Source of the DNA: Paramarasmius palmivorus
Lineage: Eukaryota; Basidiomycota; Agaricomycetes; Agaricales; Marasmiaceae
Direction of reading: 5' to 3'
Length of the DNA stretch: 64,000 nucleotides
Assembly (NCBI GenBank): GCA_037176845.1
Contig: JAYKXP010000115.1
Location: 94,799 to 158,798 of the forward strand
Shown here piece by piece: positions 24,119 to 37,119 of this stretch (position 1 is the stretch's first letter; the number at the start of each line of letters is the position of its first letter). The notes under the pieces were generated by a model. It saw only the letters and a list, made by a program, of their open reading frames with translations. It ran no database searches and was not told the DNA's origin. Both the position numbers and the translations under genes were made by a program.

Positions 24119-27100
24119 ATGGATGGTATTGGCACGAGAGACTCTGAAACCACACCAAATCCCCAGCACAACCAGTCCGACGGTCAGTTCCCTTCACATA
24201 ACATTCAACATCGAGAAAGGCATCCAGATTTTTTTTCTACAACACCGACACGTCCGAATGGCATGCTCGAGAGCTCAGGTCTCTATACTATAAGTCCTTA
24301 CTCCCATGTCCAAGTCCCGTCCTATCCCATTCCACAAAGCCCCATTCCGACGCATTCTGGTCCTCAAGTTGGATTGCCTGCAGGTAGTAGGCCCAGTAAG
24401 CTTCCTTTCCTCCAGTTTTCTGTCCAAATGAGGATGCTGATTTGAGGTTTCAATCAGCTTTTCAATATCCTCTGGGATATGCACCTCACCAGACTGGACA
24501 TGCACTGGCTCCTGGTCTTCAGACTGTGCTGTATTACTTTGCATACCCACCTGCGTTGAATACTGCTTCACCTCAGTTATTGTCATTGATACCTGAAATT
24601 GATTTCTCCAAGCTCTCTGCTGAGGAAGTCCAAGAGGTCAATGAATTTCTTGCAAAAACGGCAGCATTGGAAGCGGAGTTCTTGCAGGGGCTCTTTTGGG
24701 GTGTAGTTCCAATCCCAAAATGTATAGGAAGCCGCAAGAAGCGCACACGGTTTCAATGGCCCTCGGAATTTGACGATGATGACCAGCTTTTGGCTTTCCT
24801 CCATTGCATGCAGCAGTGTGGATATGAGACGATTGCTCATCTCAAGGGTACCCTGGTCACAAAACAACACTCAAAGCACCTGTCTGTCAATCAAGCCTTG
24901 GCTAATTTTATGTGAGGTGATGGATTAGATGAACGAGAGCATCCAGAAGCTCTCATAGATTCTATTTTCAATCATCCGAAGGCCCGCACACGCAACGAAC
25001 ATGTGATCCCGCTGTTCGAAGGCCCACTTACACTTCCTCCATATTCGGCCATCTAACAATGCATTGCCAAGTACCAATGTATTTCAAGATCATGTACAAC
25101 CCACCACTCAACAAAGGCTATCCAATTGGGCATTGCAGCGCACTCTCCAGTGCATCAATGAAGAGGCAAACAGGTTAACCTCTGTTGGCTATTTTATTCG
25201 TGCACCTAAAGCCCAAGTCAACTGGAATTTGCTCACCCAATTTGATCTGGGCAAGGCACAGCAGTACATGATAGAGACAGCACCGGCACTCTTCTCTGTA
25301 CTCACAACTGTTGCACTATCTGATGAAGCTAAGCGGTGTTGTATTCAGAACCCTGGACCTACTATAGCCACTGCCAGCAGTCCAGACGAAAATCATGAAG
25401 ATATCAATGCCTTTATCAATTCATCTGGTCAATCTACAACAACCAATGTCCCATCTGAATCGACAGTACCACATCCATTGGGCACGCGATGGAATCCATG
25501 GCTGGTATGTATCATAAAATATGTCTATTACGCCGATAGTGCCGCTCATTCAATTGACAGGGTGTTACCGTAGTTATGCTCATACTTATCCACTTTCGCT
25601 ATCAATGGGCAATCATCTTCCCCACTCTAATCGGCATGTTTCTCTTCACTTGTAATGCAAACCGCGATGTTTTTGCATTGCTTGGGCGTATAGGACTATC
25701 CATTTCCTATTCTGCCACCCAAACAGTCCTTGAAACACTCGCCAACGATTCCAGCAATCGCCTAAAAGCATTCAGTGCAATTCTAGAGCACGGGGAACCA
25801 ACATTTCAGCTTCTCTTTGACAATGTCAATAAGATGAAGCAAGTGTGGCAACTCAAGCTTGGAAAGAGTGAAGAGGTGAAGAGTGGTACAGCCACCACTT
25901 TGGTACGCCTTGAGGATGTTCCACCTGGTGTTTTAAACTTTCGGATGCTGCAATCTCACATGAGGAAGCCCGAAAATAACCGGAATACCATCACTGTTCA
26001 GACATTGCAATCAGATATTGCATGGGACCACATCGAGAATGTTGGGGTAGCAACAATCCTTCGAGTCTGGATTAAGCATGTTCCTTCCCTCCAGAAATTT
26101 CACTCCCCAGTCGAATCACTTTTCCGGGACAAGTACACTCAACGTCGCCTATGTCTTTGCAAGTCCGAAGTACATACAATGCGGACATCAGACATTGATG
26201 AAGCACAAGTCACCGGTGTCAAGGATGTTTTATTACACCTGATCAAGCAGCTTGCAATCTTGCCGATTTGGCTGATTTCCCGGATCGTGTTTATTGCTGG
26301 AGATCAACTGACGATTGATCGGATCTGCAAAATAAAGCTGTATTCAGCAAAGGTAAATGGGTTGGAGAACTTTGCATGGGCGCAACCAGTTATACAGCTT
26401 TGGCACCTAAAATGGAACTGGCAGAAGGCAATTTTCAAGCTTCTCTGGTTGCAAGATTCAGCTATGGGGCTAGGAAATGATACCAAGAAGGTGCTAGGGC
26501 GCTCAAAATTTAATCCCGAGAAGTGTGATTTCTATCCTGCACATCACATCCTCGAAGATCGGTTTGATGCCCTTGTACTTCATGCGTTGAGGTAAGTATA
26601 TTTGTTCTTGGTCTATTCTTACCTCTGATATCATTTGATTACAGCCTTCTGTGCAAGGAGAAGACTAAAACAACAATCCGTACTCAAACCCCACTCATCG
26701 AAGCCTTAAACGGATATTTCTCCAAGGGTGGCAGCTCTCTTGAAAAGGTCACCTTTGAAGAGCTCGAGGGGCTTGCGAAAATAGTTTATCGGCGATACAT
26801 GTGCAGTGCAGCATATGACGACACATGTTATGCTTATCGCCCAGGCGATATTTACGGGACGGGCAATACTTCATCAACAGCCACCGCCACATCAGCTACA
26901 GAAGACTCTGCCCCTGCGGCGAGTCTGTCAACAAGTCGCAAGGGTAAAAAGGCCAGCGAGCAACGGCATATCATGAGCGGTGACTCCTGTCTTGCCAACA
27001 ACATCATGTTTTTGCGGGTGACGTTCTGGTATCTGGAATTGTGTGCAGGAATAGCCGAAGGGGATATCGGGCGAGTGCTGGAAATAATTAAGGTATGCTC

Positions 27101-27802
27101 ACTGATTGATTAGGTCTTAGAATATCAGCTAAGGATATTATAAAGCTTCTGAGGTTCTCGTTCTGGGGTGCAGGAAGCACAAACTATGACAACGAACTTT
27201 TTGAGATGGCATGCACATTTCTTCATGAATTTCCGAAGGATCTCGTTGATGCCATCCTTGATAATTGGCTTGTCAACACCACAGGATGACCAGGACATTG
27301 GTTCGAACTCGACCTCTTGCAGGAACATTTCAATTTTTGGATCAAACGGCTCTTCAATTCAAAGAGCATGGATTTTGACTCAAAATACTTGTCCGAAATG
27401 GTTAGCCTCAACATTGGGGGGTTCCAGAGTGTCAGGGACGCAATACCCAAAATGTTTGGTATCAAGCGGAGTGGCAGCGAGCACAAGGCTATAAAGAAGC
27501 TCGAAGACATAAATTGTCTCGGACGCCACTTTCGGACACATAATATCCTTACATTCCAACCTCTCCGTACATCCCAGCCACCGTTGGTTGAGGAAGAATT
27601 CAGTGCCGGAAACAATTACCTTTTGAAAGGTGGTCTGCGAACAGTCTTGGAACGCACAATGTCAGGGGGCGAAGTCCTTGATATCAGCAACGGTAATGAG
27701 TCCGACGTCGAAGTAGAAAATGCAGATACACCATCAAACCCGATCACCATGACAGATGGACGGATCGAGACCAGCGAATTCATATGCAATAATTCTGATT
27801 AA
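24119..27802 (+). pseudogene. DUF6589-like gene, multi-exon, broken
   Basis: ATG 24119 (MDGIGTRDSE) starts a gene with introns at about 24384-24457, 25505-25560, 26592-26644 and 27093-27145, all GT-AG. Blocks include GLSISYSATQTVLETLA, FIAGDQLTIDRICK, VIQLWHLKWNW and, near the end, FWGAGSTNYDNEL with NTTG-PGHWFELDLLQEH. The GDQLT motif and the late LLQEHFNFW block recall DUF6589 proteins of Agaricomycetes, whose function is unknown. Lesions: TGA at 24913 (FM-GDG), TGA at 27297 (where Arg fits) and an indel between about 24916 and 25064. Its stop lies 52 bp from the stop of the RecQ-like gene on the other strand. Confidence 0.7.
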
Positions 27803-27854
27803 ATTATGTTTACATGAAGAGTACTTATGTACGTAGAAGTAGAATTACCACTGA

Positions 27855-30097
27855 TTATAAGTAATTTTCCTTAACTTTATTTACGCGCGTTCGCCTCTTC
27901 TTGGGCGGTGAGCCATGAGCAACGTCATCAGCCCGGAGAGAAGTTGCAGGTCGCTTTCTCGAGCTACGCCTCAAGGAATCATTTGTCGAAGATGAATGCG
28001 GCTCAGATACTCGCTGTGAGGGTTCTGCAGTAGGTTGTGTATTGGCCTTGATAGTCGAATCACGTAGTTTTCGAGATGACGGAGGTTGCGATGGGGGGTC
28101 CGAAGCAGAGCTTGAGCTCGGAATCGTCAATTTGACACGAGGTGCGTGGGTCTCCGTCTTCACTGGTACTGATCCCGACTGTCTAACATTAGACCCTGAA
28201 TCAGACTTGTCCTTCTCCTCGTAGAAGTCTGCCATATACTCCTTCATCACCTGATTGAGATAACCAAAGAGCTTTTCTCCACATTCATCCCAAAATTCCC
28301 AGTCCCGCATCACTTCCCGCAAGCGTTCAAGGGTTGAACAGACATGCGCCCTCTCAACAACTTGTTCGAGAATATATGGCGGGAGAAAGTATGTACAGCT
28401 TAGCCCAATTCGGGACCCCCTAATTTGGGCCCATGTTCGGAAGCTCCAAAGCTTGAGTAGCGCAGTAAGCGAGGCCTTGAGCTTGGTGTCCAGTGGTTTG
28501 AACATTCGATCCGATTGGACTCTCGGAGTACGAGACTGATCCAGATCTTTGAAGTGTCCAGCCCATGTGTTCACCATGTCGAGATCTTCATGGTGATCAA
28601 TCTCCCGCGCATGATAAGAGCAATTCGGATGCTCGAAATCACAGGTATATGGTAAACCTGGGCTGAAGAAAGACATGTCGGCAGCACGGGTACACATTTC
28701 GGCAGTTGGATTATACCACTGAAGGGTGGCCGAGGGAAGATGCTCGCGTCGACGAGCATCTTCCTTTGCTTGAGCAGCCGAGGTACTGGTAACTGGAGCA
28801 TCTGGGATTTTCACCCACGGAGGCGCATAGGTATACGCAACAGATGGCAGATCGTCACGTCCAGCTCTTCCGACCCGTTGCTTCTCTTTTTGGGGAGATG
28901 CAAGTGGTGGAAGGTCGAGGATGAGGATTCGGTGGACGCGTGCATCAAAACCATAGGTCAATGTGTCTGTAACTATTCCAATGCGCAAATGACGGCCATC
29001 AAGAAAGTCTGCTTCGAACTCCGTACGGTAGTCATCAGGCATCAGGGAGTTGTATAGTTTATTGACCTTCAACCGGTTTGGGAAGGTGGCGGGGAGAAGA
29101 CGGTCGAGGAATATCATGACGGCGTATCCGACCTTGATGGTGGGTGCGTAGATGATGGTTTGCTTGATGTCATGGGGTGAATTGACAGTGAATGGGATAA
29201 GGAATGACAGATCGAGGAATGTATTTCCGGAATACGCATGTTGGAAGAATCGTGGAACATATTTAATGTTTGGGCGGTCGAGATTGTACCGTGCATTGAC
29301 ATAGTCACCGCAAAAGCCATAGACCTTGGCCAAGCTTTCGGACTGAGAAGGAGTTGCAGAGCCGGTGACGGCGGCCCAAACTGTGCGAGAGGGAAGGGTA
29401 TGCCTCATGGCAGAAAGCGCACGGTATGGTCCACCAAAAGGACCTTCTTTTTCTTCTGCTAAATCGGCCTCATCAATGAGCATCCACCGGATAAGTGTCT
29501 TGAACTTGGGCTCGTCCAAGAGCTTCTTCATCCGGGTTCCAAAAAGCATCTGTGGTGTCATGACTGCAAGTCGGACATCTTCTCCTGTAGCTAGCTCGAC
29601 GAATAGATCACGGCGTGGGCTCTCGAGCGCTGCATTGCGAACAGTGTCCTCCGTGAGAGCCAATGCGCGGATGCCGTATTTACGTGCACTCGCGGTCTAT
29701 TCAATTACAGTATGAATCAATCGGACGCGTTTATATGACGAAAAGCTGCGTTACTCACCTGCTGCTTGACCAGCTGCTTGGTCGGAACAACAAGAATTCC
29801 CACAGCCTTCTCTTTACGAGCCTTTGCAGCTATCAGAGGTGACATCAAGACGAGTGTTTTCCCCTGGCCTGTCGCAATCACGAGAAGAAGATCTCTTCCA
29901 TCAATCAGATCTTTTGCGTGCTTCAATTGGAATGGACGAAGTGATGAGATGCCAGCCTCTTTACAGAGAAGCTCTTGAAGCCATGGTGTCGAACCAATTC
30001 GTGCCCTGGCAGTGTCGGAATAGGTTGTGGATATAAGCGGAATAGAAGGAGTGACATGCGAATTTGACGTGGGATTAGACAAAGATAATGTTGTCAT
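27855..30097 (-). CDS. RecQ-like ATP-dependent DNA helicase, intact, two exons
   Basis: ATG 30097; exon 1 30097-29759, a 62-nt GT-AG intron, exon 2 29696-27855, giving 726 residues with no interruption. Helicase motifs in order: LRPFQ (about 53-57), Walker A IATGQGKT (74-81), Walker B DEAD (188-191), motif III GSAT (about 225-228), and motif VI QRVGRAGRD (386-394). A Cys/His-containing stretch (CTRAAD, CDFEHPNCSYH) follows, in the place of a RecQ zinc-binding segment. The tail is Ser/Pro-rich and ends in basic residues (PPKKRRTRVNK), a likely nuclear signal. It would unwind DNA 3' to 5'. Such helicases are multiplied in Agaricomycetes. It is the only full enzyme gene here without a stop, unlike its broken neighbours. 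Confidence 0.88.
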
Positions 30098-33052
30098 TGA
30101 TTATTGTGCATCCAGGAATAAATAACCGGGAATAAATAGAACGATTGGAGGGCAGGGACACTAAGGAGTCGACATAGGATGAAGGAGGAAGGTATGATAA
30201 AGGTCATTTTCAAACCCCATCATACGGCCAAGCCTACGGTAACTCGGGTATCCATGTATCCGGTCGATCTGTTTGGTGAGAACAAATAAAGATTTCCTCT
30301 TCACCGTCAGCGACGATAACAAAATTCATACTTTCCAGCCCTCCATCCCTCTATTATACCGACAACCCTATTTTATGTGCTATGAAAATGCCGCACTGAA
30401 AAATCCTTGGCTATTGGATGGTTAGAACGGTCGGATTAGCGGATATGCTTTCTCAGGTTCATACAGGTACGTCTTCCAAATCTCATTTTTTTCTCCCCAA
30501 AGAAAGGCGAAACTAACCTTGAACATATAGATGATTTCCACTCTACTATCGAACAAACTATTCCTTGAGACCATCCTCGTGGATGCTCGACACTAGCTGT
30601 GCTCCTCAGAGCTCGAAGCTCAAATTCCAACCACAACGACTCAGGGCCTATTATGACCCGCCTAACATACAAAACACGCTCATAGCGGCCGCAAGCTCAC
30701 TTTAAAGGATTTGGGTGGATAGTATGTGAGGTTAGGACGACTAGAAAATGTTTATCAGCATTAAACGAGCGACGAGTCAAGCATGCTAGCTAAAGGTATG
30801 CTACCTCTTTTCTTCGGCTTACCTGCTCTAACCTCAGCAATATCTTCAGGAAACAACTCCCAGCCCGTCCTTCCAGCAGAAAAGCACGTCACTACACCCC
30901 GATCGCTATCTACTCTTCGACGACGCATAGTCGGACCTTTGCCTACATTACCTCTAGCCAACCCATATTACCACTCAAGAGCGACGCCCCAGTACACGGA
31001 AGCTACATTGGAACCTCCATAGCTCAGTTCTATGGCTGGAACTGATACCTAGTGTTACGCGGTCGCTGGTGGCATCTTATGAAAGGCCCTGGCTTCTCCC
31101 ACGACTCAGCCTATATCCCTTTTGCTGCAAGACTCGTACACGATACCGGCTCCGGATGGACGAGGGCGATATGGCACGTCAACTTTTTCTGCCACGGAAC
31201 TCTTCTCGGGAAGGATCGACCTTTCGGCGTATGGTATGGACAACATGGGAAGTGCGATCATCTGAAACGATTGGTGTGTACTCTTGATCATTGTTGCGTC
31301 ACTTCTAGCTCACTTGTTGATGAATCATACGCAGTTCCAACGAAATGGACCTAAATCTCACTGTGGCGCTACTACATGCAACCGCACCCAACTAAGCTAT
31401 CGCCGTACGGGTACCTTTGGAAACACGGAGACGTCGATCGACCAGGTGCACGTGTTGACTGTTGCTCCCTCTCTTTCTGTGAGCTTGGGACCTATGTGAT
31501 AGGTCTTTGGTGTAATACTGAAGGTTATGGTTCACACAGTGCGTTACTACATTTACTCGGTAGTGAATCATGAATTTCTGACTTTCTCTTGACATAGCCA
31601 ATGCTTTGTCTTTGATCCCCAGTGCAGTCCACTCGTTACATCTACCAACTATCAGGAGCGCATTGATCTTCTCTTCAGCCTTAGCGAAAGAAACGTGTTC
31701 TGTCATTCTTCAAGCCACATAACGTCGACAGAAGACCAGATCCCCGGATCCCGGCTACACTCGAACATCATCCCCCTAACTCCGAAACCACTGAAAGATT
31801 TTTGTCATCACATGGCTCAACTCTGGATATCTGTTTAGCACGCTTGATATTGGTGCGCTTAGCCGTCGACCCACTGGAGGAGTTGCAGAGACAGTGTTGA
31901 GGTTGACACTCGATAGTCACCCATCCTTGGCTCTCAATGTATGTGCTGTCATTCTCTCTATTGGTATTGTACTTATTGCCCTTCAGGACATCCAGTATTA
32001 GCGTCGGCGGATGCCATGTAACGGAGAAGTTGGTATTGCTTGTTATTGTTATCAAATCGCTGTTGAATAAGTATTCGAATTTCAAGGCGCTCAAATACCA
32101 ATGTTTGGTCATTGAGAACATGCTTCACTTACGTGCGCTCCAGTCTTGGATTAGCTTCTAAGGTCATTGCTTGCAGTTTGCATACCGATGTCGAGTCACT
32201 CATGGCTGAGCATTCACAGAACATGTTGTTGAGAAGGTTTCACGCATATTCTTTTGAAACGACAAGGCTGAAATATATTTGTGAACAATGTTATACAGGC
32301 AGTGCGGATAACCAAAGAACATCCCCTGCGTGAAACGTCTGCGAAAGTCACCTTAGCGCTGCGGTTTAATCACTGAAACATACTATGTACCTTTGCTTGA
32401 TCTACACCTGTGTTGAGACGGAAATTAAGAGGAGTTCATGTGTCAACCTCATGTTTGGTCTTCTGATAGCACTGAGGTGTATGGCAAACACAAGGTGATA
32501 TGGCGGAAAGGTAAGATTCAATTCAATTCATGTACCTGAAACAGTAAAGGACTTGTTAGAACATTCCAGTACAACACGAGAGTATGGATATACTAGTCAC
32601 TGTGGTGATTTATGTACTAATTATAGATGTGATCTGTGGCATTCAGTGTCTTATAACTCATCATGATCAATGTAATGTGTCGTTTCCTGCTTGCTGTTTC
32701 CCCCCACTGTATATTCAAACAAGCCATTACAAATTGAATCTATGATGCCTGGTATGTCTGGTATTGCCAAAGTGATTATATCAACCAACTGACTTGTTGA
32801 TAGGTACAGGTAGCACTGAGTGTTACTTATTTAACAGAGCTTGCACTAGCAACAGTCTTAAACGATGTGTTGAAGGAGAAAACAAAGCTGAGACAAAGAG
32901 AGCAAATTTAGTGAAACGTGGTAAATCAGTGTCAATCAAAATTGGATTTTAGATAACTGAAATTAGTTTTAGCAAGGCTGTCTCAAGACAACCACTTTAT
33001 CATTGATGGAGGCATATTCTCTTCACTCTCACACACCTCCACTGCACTAGCA
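30098..33052. other. long spacer, nothing recognised
   Basis: About 2.9 kb with only short frames. A frame at 30783-31022 begins with a hydrophobic leader-like stretch (LPLFFGLPALTSAIS) but ends without a recognisable partner. No LTR, tandem repeat or transposon motif found. The part next to 33053 is AT-rich. Confidence 0.45.
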
Positions 33053-35088
33053 ATGGCAGAGGTACCATGTGTAGAGACACTTGACCCATCTCCAAGGATT
33101 GCACAGCTCCCAATTTTTCAGAAAATGCGCTGGATAAAGAGCGAAATGCCATATCTAGCATTTGTACCTCAGTACAACCCATTTCAACTACCACTCCTTT
33201 CTTCACTGGATGTCACCCAAACCACTCTACCCATTTATCAAGATTCTGAAGGGCATTTCATTTTAAGTCCTGAGCTCCGTAGTGAGTGGGACTATCATGA
33301 GAAAAACCACAGACACCTGATAAGAGCTGCCATGCTTTTACTACACTTTCCACTATCAACTGGTTTCCGGCTTTGGTCGGTTCCCCGTCAGTATGGTTAT
33401 CAAAGGAGCCACTATACCCATTCATTATGTGCTCGCCAAGTAATGGCATCCCGTGATGCCTTCATTCCACTCCTTGCAGCAATTCTGTTTGTCCTTCATT
33501 GGGTTGAGATAAAACAGGCCACTATCTCTCCACCATTTTTATGGCAGAAACGCATTGAGGAGGAATTTACTGGTGACCCTACATGGCTTAAAAATTGGTT
33601 GCATCAGTTTTTCCGTCCCCTGGATTCATCTACAAACACTTTTGTTGGTGGTTTCATAGATGCAAGGGCAGTTTGTCAGGAACATATGGACTCTTATGTT
33701 CACGTTTACCAATCTGCATCAGCTCCTGTCTTTATCTACTGGGGAATGCTTGGTGAATACTTAAATATGTCCCTTCCATCAACATTGCGACATATTTCAC
33801 CTGATCCAGTGATGCAGAAGGAGATCATTACACAATGGAAGATGGAAGAGAATTCTACACAAGATAATGGTGTAGCCAACCAGTTAACCCAAATTCAACC
33901 TTTGGGGCCGCAGACAAACAAGGACATATCAACTGATCACACTCCTTCATTAAGGATCAACCTTCCCTCATACAACCTGCTTGATTTTGCTGCCTCCCGC
34001 TATGGGTTTAGCAGGTCATATACTGGGTCACCTTATAATGCTACTTTTCCATGGAAGAAAACTAGTGCAATCATGGGGTTTTCTCAGACAAGACTTACTG
34101 AGAGTGATCAAAAGTGGGTTTCTGGATTGATAGTAGAGATCCTTAAAACCAAGGTGTCCTACACATCTCCGTGCTTTGATCTTCTCAAACTCTCACAACA
34201 CCCATGGCAGACATGGTCTGTTCATGTGCATCAAAGTAGATATGGAGATTCAGATATACTATATCTTCTATCCCATCACTTGGGAGATTCTCCATATTTG
34301 CTTGCTACTACTGACACAATTAGTGTTGTGCAAGTTCTACGACAAGGCTTAAATGACTTGACAGAAATAACCCAGTTGTGGTACAAGCAAGGAATATCAT
34401 TTTGGACACTATCAACTAGTTCAGCAGAAACACAATGTCTTTGTCAACCTGGGTTATCAAGTAGACTTGGATATTATCCAATGTCATACTTCTTTACATA
34501 TCAAGACTATAGTGTCTATTTACAGGAGCTTCAGCTCTTTTCAGAAAGAAGTGGAGCAAGAGCTGGAGTTATGTATGGTGGCATTGTTTCAAGACTGCTG
34601 AGGCCATTCATAATGGAGGAGGCAGTAATCTCTGGCCCTTCTGAAGATCGGTCCATTGTGAAGGATATTGGTCAGAGTGGAGAAGAGTTTTGGGATGATG
34701 TTATATCTGATGATGATATTGACCTTATATGTGGAGTTTACTTTGTTGATGTTGGTGAGTACATACAGCTAAGCTTTTATTGAACTACTAATTGTTAGCA
34801 GACAGAAACAATAGAAATTCAAGTCAACTTGCTCGTAAATCCTGGTGGCCCCAACCTCAGGCTTGGAGCACATCTGGGCTTAACACTGGCTACTGGAGTA
34901 TGGCTGCTGAGAGATGGTTTCAAAACCATGAAGCTAAAATCAAGGAAGGCACTGCACAGCCATATACTAATGCTGAGTGGAAAAAGCAGCTAAAGTTTAC
35001 AAAAGAAGCATTGGATATAAACAAAAAAGTCCATTTCATTTGTCAGGGTTTTCTGCAGCATATACTAGGACTCACAGCTTCTGTGTAA
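33053..35088 (+). CDS. uncharacterised Agaricomycete protein, intact, two exons
   Basis: ATG 33053; exon 1 to 34754, a 47-nt GT-AG intron (34755-34801), exon 2 34802-35088: 662 residues without interruption. Visible blocks are PYLAFVPQYNPFQLPLLSSL near the start, RLWSVPRQYGYQRSHY and MASRDAFIPLLAAILFVLHW (hydrophobic) at about 115-165, PVFIYWGM in the middle, and SWWPQPQAW with YWSMAAERWFQ at the end. From memory, this layout matches a large lineage-specific family of unknown function in mushroom genomes; I cannot verify that here. The coding DNA is visibly more AT-rich than the neighbouring genes. No catalytic motif seen. Confidence 0.8.
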
Positions 35089-35130
35089 TGTTAGGTACTA
35101 GTATAGAATGATAACTTTGATAGATAATAC

Positions 35131-35164
35131 TGTCAGAGTTTTAGATTGAACTCTGTTAGCAGTG
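35131..35164 (-). repeat. fragment identical to the 3' end of the copia LTR, inverted
   Basis: Bases 35131-35162 are the exact reverse complement of the last 32 bases of the copia-A LTR; identity stops at about 35164. Either it is a broken copia LTR on the minus strand, or the start of an unrelated LTR sharing this end. It lies 660 bp upstream of the gypsy gag at 35793. Confidence 0.7.
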
Positions 35165-35792
35165 TGTTACATCCGTACAACTTCGGATGACTTCTCATCC
35201 GAATCAGCACCTATCCCATCCTCTCATCCGACCTCATGCGCTTTGTACGTTGTACTCGGCTCAACATCTTCATCTCCGTTTCATCTCACTATCATATTCC
35301 ACGTTGCTATTAATATCCGTTTCTTGCATGTGCCTTCTTGACACATATACCTTATGGTCTACACATAATACCCACACGCCCGTGTATATCCTTAGTATAT
35401 AATCTAGATGTATTTACCGAGTAACTCAAGTAGAAAATTAATGTTGTTCTCTGCTACTCTCATCTCTATCATCCTCTTGCTCTACAGCTGAGACACTTGG
35501 TCTCTGCCATCTCTATATCTCACTCTCTGTACGAGGCATCTCCCTCGTGCACTCTCATCCTCCATAGTGCAGCAGTGCTGTTGCCGATAGCTTCAGCAAC
35601 AACTCTCCTCGCACGGTCTTCTCCTCGTATGACATTCCGTCCGTCGTCAGCCGTGCTCTCTTGTTCTCTTCTTGCATAGTCCTAACAGTATTTTCTACTT
35701 CAAACTGTTGCTCTATGTCCCATACCGACTTCAACTATTGTCCACACGTTGACTTCAAATATTACAATGAAATCCCTGTTACTACCCTCACC

Positions 35793-36869
35793 ATGAAACC
35801 CACATCCCACAAGTCAACCTCACCTGACGGCTGAGCTAATCGCCGAGCTCAAGGCATCCCTGCTCCAATCGGAAAGGTCACGCGAGCTGCACGCAAAGCT
35901 AATACCTTTGTAACGCAGGGTGACCTCATTATCGACTCACTCTGTAACAAGTTGCCTGAGGAGCCTCAGACTGATGCAGATCTCCAATGCATCCTCAAGG
36001 AAGGCTCCATTACAGCCCACCTCCTACAATCTACTTCACGCCGCAAGCGACAATCGTACTTGTCGGCCGACTCTGTTAACCATTATTCCCTATCCTCTAA
36101 TCCTCCTGCTCCCTTAGTCTCTCCTCGGGACAAGCCTCACACTAAGTCCAAACTCAAGGATTCTGATACTTTCAACAGTAGTAACCTGAAACAACTTAAA
36201 CCCTGGTGTGGTTCCCTCACTCTCCATTTCAAAGACCAGCCGGATATCTTCTGCGACTCTCCCGCCAAAATCCAGTTCGCACTTTCCTTCCTCTGTGGCA
36301 ATGCTGCCAAGTGGTTTCAGCACGACATCCTCGGACATTGCCTAGGCAATCAGCCACTCTGGATGGGCAGCTGGTCTGTGTTCCTAGAGGAACTCATTGA
36401 CAACTTTGGTCCTCAGAACATACCAGAGGAGTGCGAGGAGAATCTCTGCACCCTCAAGATGGGCGAATTTGACCGCATCGGTACCTACAACCTGAAGTTC
36501 CAGGATACCATCTCCGAACTCAACTGGGGTGAAAATGCATACACCTTCCAGTACTACTGTGGTCTTCCCGACTGACTCAAGGACAATGTTACCAGAGCCA
36601 GTAGGCCCAATACATTTGTTGCACTCCACGCCCTTGCTCGTACTATGGATAACCATCACTGGGCTTGCCTGGGCGAGAAGGGATGAGTGAATGGGACTGC
36701 CCAGACTTCTGGTTCAAATTCTGGTACCAGTTTGGATTCCGGTAAAGGCAAGAGCTCGTCTTCAGGTGATGGCTCTGGCACCTCCTCTGGCTCTTCCTCA
36801 TCCAAACCTTCCAGATCATCTTCTTCCTCTTCTTCCTCTTCCTCATCCAAGTCCGGGTCCGGCATGTAA
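35793..36869 (+). pseudogene. gag: gypsy-3 gag remnant
   Basis: From ATG 35793 one frame runs to TAA 36867 (358 codons) with TGA at 35832, 36573 and 36684, all fitting Arg. The centre (KPWCGSLTLHFKDQPDIF, AKIQFALSFLCGNAAKWF, LEELIDNFGPQN, YYCGLPD-LKDN) is a Ty3/gypsy capsid-type gag. The tail is a Ser/Gly/Lys-rich tract encoded by TCT/TCC runs. No zinc knuckle and no pol follow, so the element is cut off after gag. A possible LTR end (CCTAACA at 35681) lies upstream, but a second copy was not found. Confidence 0.75.
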
Positions 36870-37119
36870 CTTTTTTGTAAAAGTAGGTGGCAGTTATCAC
36901 AACGACTTTTGCAATTATCTGTGATAAAGACTTTAGCAAAGGTGGGTGATAAATAGTCAACTTTTGCTAAAGTGGACGCTTCCAATTGTTTAAAGTAGCT
37001 TTCACAAAAGGTTTTACAAAAGTGATTCCAACAGAATGACATTAGCAAATGGGATACAAGAGATGTAACTTTTACAAATGTATAGATGTATCTTTAGATA
37101 AAAGAACATGACAGACGCA
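36870..37119. other. AT-rich spacer with repeated TTTTGYAAAAGT-like words
   Basis: Words such as ACTTTTTTGTAAAAGT, ACTTTTGCTAAAGT and AACTTTTACAAATGT recur in both orientations. This could be the remains of a small inverted-repeat element, but no clean ends could be drawn. Confidence 0.3.

Noticed and set aside
25054..25056. TAA as a genuine premature stop in the DUF6589-like gene
   Set aside because: The coding frame shifts just before it (the conserved sequence resumes in another phase from about 25050), so the TAA is out of frame.
30783..31022. Secreted small protein with a leader peptide
   Set aside because: The hydrophobic start is suggestive, but there is no conserved motif and the downstream frames are broken; support is too weak.
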